NCBI RefSeq assembly: GCF_002261335.1
Contig: NZ_NEVL01000002.1
Span: forward strand, 124,001-188,000
Length of the DNA: 64,000 nt
Reading direction: 5' to 3'
From: Bordetella genomosp. 1
GTDB lineage: Bacteria > Pseudomonadota > Gammaproteobacteria > Burkholderiales > Burkholderiaceae_B
Numbering within the stretch: position 1 is the stretch's first letter; every line of letters begins with the position of its first letter. This document shows, piece after piece, positions 61,624-64,000 of this stretch. The position numbers were made by a program, and so were the translations under genes. The notes beneath the pieces were generated by a model. It had not been told where the DNA came from, did not search any database, and was given only the letters and a program-made list of their open reading frames with translations.

Positions 61624-62527
61624 GGTGCGGTTGCAGCGCCTGCAGTGCGCGGCGCAGCCGCTCGGCGAGCTCGGCGGCGCCCGCCATCATCGGCGCCCGC
61701 AGCTCGTCGCACAGCAGCCCCTGCAGCGCGAGCGCCTTCTTGATGCCGGCCGGATTGGGTTCGCTGTAGAGCAGCCGGATGAGCGGGCGCAGCGCGTCGA
61801 AGCGCGCACGCGCCTCGTCGTGGCGGCCGGTGCGCACGCACTCGAACAGGTCCACGTAGCGCTCGGGCAGCACGTGGGCGCAGGCCGGAATCGCGCCACG
61901 GCCGCCCGCCAGCAGGTGATCGAGCAGGGCACCGTCCTCGCCGCACAACGCCGGCAGCGTGCCGCGCGCCTGCAGCACCGACAGCGCGACGGGATCGCAT
62001 TCCTTGATGGCGACCACGTTGGCGAGCTGCGCCAGCGCCTCCACCGACTCGACCGTCAGCGCGCAGCCGGTGCGCCGGGGCACGTTGTAGAGCACGATCG
62101 GCGTGCGGGTGGCCCAGCTCAGCTGGCGATAGTGCCAGAGCATGCCGGCCTGGCTCGGGCACAGGTAGTACGGCGGCGGTGCCAGCCAGGCGACCGGCGC
62201 GAGCCGGTCGAGCCGGCGCATCGTCGCGATCACGCCGCGCGTGTCCACGCCGCCCACGCCGAACACCAGCGGCAGGGCATGCGGATCGGCGCGGATGGCG
62301 TCGACCATCTCGGTCTTCTCGCTCACGCTCAGCAGATTGCCTTCGCCGGTGGAGCCGAACAGCACCAGTCCGCGGATGCCGGCATCGCGGTAGTAGCGCG
62401 CCAGCGACTGCGCGGCGAGCAGGTCGACGCGGCCTTGCCGCATCGGCGTGACCAGCGGCAGCCAGATGCCTTCGAACAGGGCGCCGGCGGCGTGGGGGCG
62501 GGGACGGTCGGGCAGGGAAAGAGGCAT
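61601..62527 (-). CDS. DapA-family aldolase/dehydratase
   Basis: 308 residues. TIM-barrel N-acetylneuraminate lyase superfamily: [10 protein letters not shown] at the start, the carboxylate-binding [14 protein letters not shown], catalytic tyrosine in [11 protein letters not shown] and Schiff-base lysine in VVAIKECDP. Could be a 4-hydroxy-tetrahydrodipicolinate synthase paralogue or a sugar-acid/2-oxo-acid aldolase. The divergent sequence and its position outside any lysine operon favour a catabolic paralogue. A small gene precedes it by 16 bases. Confidence 0.83.
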   Translation of the reverse strand: MPLSLPDRPRPHAAGALFEGIWLPLVTPMRQGRVDLLAAQSLARYYRDAGIRGLVLFGSTGEGNLLSVSEKTEMVDAIRADPHALPLVFGVGGVDTRGVIATMRRLDRLAPVAWLAPPPYYLCPSQAGMLWHYRQLSWATRTPIVLYNVPRRTGCALTVESVEALAQLANVVAIKECDPVALSVLQARGTLPALCGEDGALLDHLLAGGRGAIPACAHVLPERYVDLFECVRTGRHDEARARFDALRPLIRLLYSEPNPAGIKKALALQGLLCDELRAPMMAGAAELAERLRRALQALQPHPRLRPAA

Positions 62528-62543
62528 GAGGAATCTCCGCGGC

Positions 62544-62828
62544 TCAGGAAATCAGCACGCTGCGCGCGCCATGGGCCGGGCCGAACTCGGCGCGCGGCAG
62601 GGTGCTCATCAACAGGTCCATGGCGCGGGCCAGCTCGGTGCTGGCGCCGTGCAGCGTCACGCCGCATTCGCGGCCGGCGCGGGTGCGGCAGGCGATGGCC
62701 AGGCGCACGGCCGGGATGGCCCGGCGCAGGGCGGCGCGCATCGGGGCCAGCTGGGCGGTGTCGATGCGCACGAACAGGCTGTCGGGAGCGGGGCGGTGGC
62801 GTTGCGCAGAAGCGGGGCGAGGATTCAT
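62544..62828 (-). CDS. Hypothetical small protein upstream of the aldolase gene
   Basis: 94 residues, basic (PRPASAQRHRPAP at the N-terminus), with a compact alpha/beta-like core (FVRIDTAQLAPMRAALRRAIPAVRLAIACRTRAG). No recognised family, signal or membrane segment. The close spacing to the aldolase gene suggests one transcript. Coding status rests on that spacing and on composition. Confidence 0.55.
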   Translation of the reverse strand: MNPRPASAQRHRPAPDSLFVRIDTAQLAPMRAALRRAIPAVRLAIACRTRAGRECGVTLHGASTELARAMDLLMSTLPRAEFGPAHGARSVLIS

Positions 62829-62941
62829 GGTGTCGGTGCCGGACGGCGGTGGTGAATGACGCCTTCACTATAGGAACGCGGCCGTAAATGCCGCGCAGAT
62901 AAACCGCCGCCCCGCATAAAAATCGCGTCAACGGCGGGCGC

Positions 62942-63712
62942 TCAGATCGTGCGCGTGAGGCTGGCCAGCGCGGTGCCGCGGCCCATGTCGCGGCCGTCGG
63001 CATTGGTGTAGGCGCGGCGGTCGGCGTTGGTGTCGATGTAGGCCAGCGAGGCGCTCCAGCCGGCGCCGAAGTCCTTGGTGAGCCCGGCCTTCCAGTCCCA
63101 GTAGGAGGCATGATCGACGTTGCGCACGTACTGGTAGCCCGCGTGCAGGTTCAGCGTGAGGCCCCAGACGCCGGTGTCGAAGTTGCCGCTCAGGTCGTAG
63201 TACTGGCTGTTGCGGCTGCGGGCGAAGCCGAACAGATTGGTGAGGCTGTGCGACACCTTGAACGTCACGGGGCCGGCGCCCAGGCCGGCGTAGAGTTCGG
63301 TGGTGTAGGGGCGGGTGTAGCCCGAGGGATAGTCGCCCGGGTAGTAGTACTGCAGCACGCCCACGTCGAGATCGAGCGTCTCGCCGAGCTTGCCCTTGTA
63401 GCCGCCGTAGAAGTCCATTTCGAGCGGCGCCGAGACCGCGTCGTTGCCGTCTCCCAGCCAGCTGATGGTCGAGTTCCAGTTGCCGGCATAGAAGCCGCTG
63501 GGATGGCTGTAGTCGAAGCCGCCTTGCAGCGCGGGCTTGTTGTTGGTCTGCATCAGGCCGCGATAGCGGTATTGGCTCGCCACCGACAGATTGGCCGTGA
63601 GGCTGCCGTCGGCGTCGGCTGCGGCGTGGACGGCAGGCGCGGTGAAGGCCGCGAGCGTGGCGGAAAGGGCGGCGGCCGACAGAAGGCGGGGGGTGTTGCG
63701 CGTGGGTTTCAT
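62942..63712 (-). CDS. TorF-family putative outer-membrane porin
   Basis: 256 residues from ATG 63712. Signal peptide ending AVHAAADAD, then alternating beta strands rich in Tyr and Gly (LTANLSVASQYRYRGLMQT, the family's start signature; FYAGNWNST; YYYPGDYP). It ends in an aromatic-poor ASLTRTI. The family (TIGR02001) is widespread in proteobacteria and thought to form outer-membrane beta barrels of uncertain substrate. Directly upstream of the kdp regulator end, but a transcriptional link is not evident. Confidence 0.83.
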   Translation of the reverse strand: MKPTRNTPRLLSAAALSATLAAFTAPAVHAAADADGSLTANLSVASQYRYRGLMQTNNKPALQGGFDYSHPSGFYAGNWNSTISWLGDGNDAVSAPLEMDFYGGYKGKLGETLDLDVGVLQYYYPGDYPSGYTRPYTTELYAGLGAGPVTFKVSHSLTNLFGFARSRNSQYYDLSGNFDTGVWGLTLNLHAGYQYVRNVDHASYWDWKAGLTKDFGAGWSASLAYIDTNADRRAYTNADGRDMGRGTALASLTRTI

Positions 63713-63819
63713 GGTGCTCCATAGGGGTGTGTACCGGGAGCGCCAAGATAGGGGTTGCGGCATAAGCGCCGCATAAATACTCGGACCGCGCACGTAAAGC
63801 CCGCGCAAAAAAAGCGGGT

Positions 63820-64000
63820 TCAGCCGGCGAAGCGATAGCCCACGCCGACCTCGGTGAGCAGGAACACCGGCTGCGCGGGATCGGCCTCGAGCTTCTGGCG
63901 CAGGTGGCCCATGTAGATGCGCAGGTAGTGATTGCTCTCCACGTGGGAGGGGCCCCAGACCTCTCGCAGCAGCTCGCGATGCGTCATCACCTTGCCGCGC
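63820..64000 (-). CDS. kdpE: KdpE response regulator, C-terminal end (5' part outside window)
   Basis: The last 59 codons and stop of an OmpR/PhoB-type winged helix: GKVMTHRELLREVWGP, HYLRIYMGHLRQKLEADP and TEVGVGYRFAG. This sequence is distinctive for KdpE, the regulator of the KdpFABC potassium ATPase, suggesting the kdp operon lies just beyond the right edge. Confidence 0.85.
   Translation of the reverse strand, partial: RGKVMTHRELLREVWGPSHVESNHYLRIYMGHLRQKLEADPAQPVFLLTEVGVGYRFAG

Overview
The window is high-GC DNA (clearly above 60% by eye, codons ending mostly in G or C) from a betaproteobacterium of the Burkholderiales. It is most likely a member of the Alcaligenaceae, related to Bordetella, Achromobacter or Pigmentiphaga. 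The order murB / dapB-bamE / fur / recN-nadK / hrcA / hemH / grpE-trx-dnaK-dnaJ, a Bug-type solute receptor and a DUF4148 protein all fit that group. No species can be named from the sequence alone.

Layout. 1-3.3 kb is the end of a prophage: the C-terminus of a lectin-fold tail protein resembling diversity-generating-retroelement targets, a lysis cassette (holin-like protein, SAR-type lysozyme, Rz with embedded Rz1), a hicAB toxin-antitoxin pair and an unknown gene. It abuts tRNA-Cys and tRNA-Gly. 3.7-14.2 kb is a divergent catabolic regulon around a GntR regulator. One arm is aconitase-family, cyclic amidohydrolase, isochorismatase-type amidase and CobW. The other is GntR, isocitrate-lyase-family lyase, two SDRs and a Bug receptor. 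14.5-20.7 kb is a second, ureide-related cluster: an M20 hydrolase, a hydantoin/allantoin racemase, an NCS1 permease, a PuuE-type allantoinase and an allantoate amidohydrolase. Its two ends share a conserved promoter element.

21-33.6 kb is a two-partner-secretion contact-dependent inhibition locus on the minus strand: cdiB, a 2366-residue cdiA, then five tandem paralogous lipoprotein genes. The first overlaps the cdiA stop codon. Each of the others is preceded by a leftover piece of a cdiA 3' end, so these genes are best read as immunity genes accumulated by successive toxin-module replacement. This stretch is visibly lower in GC than the rest. An identical second tRNA-Gly at 33.9 kb closes the 30-kb accessory region.

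34-64 kb is ordinary chromosome: cell wall and lysine synthesis, envelope assembly, iron regulation, DNA repair, NADP synthesis, heme, and the DnaK chaperone system with two clear sigma-32 promoters. Further on are a double-domain M16 protease, a MoxR/VWA pair, two small cytochromes c, an HWE histidine kinase with a lone receiver, isocitrate dehydrogenase, a chemoreceptor, a DapA-family aldolase, a TorF-type outer-membrane protein and the 3' end of kdpE.

Two points deserve most attention. The gene content of the 3.7-14.2 kb regulon matches, step for step, a hypothetical route from a cyclic imide through half-amide, substituted maleate and substituted malate to 2-oxo acid plus acid. The CDI locus carries an array of cysteine-rich lipoprotein immunity candidates joined to displaced toxin tails, which points to a toxin neutralised in the periplasm.
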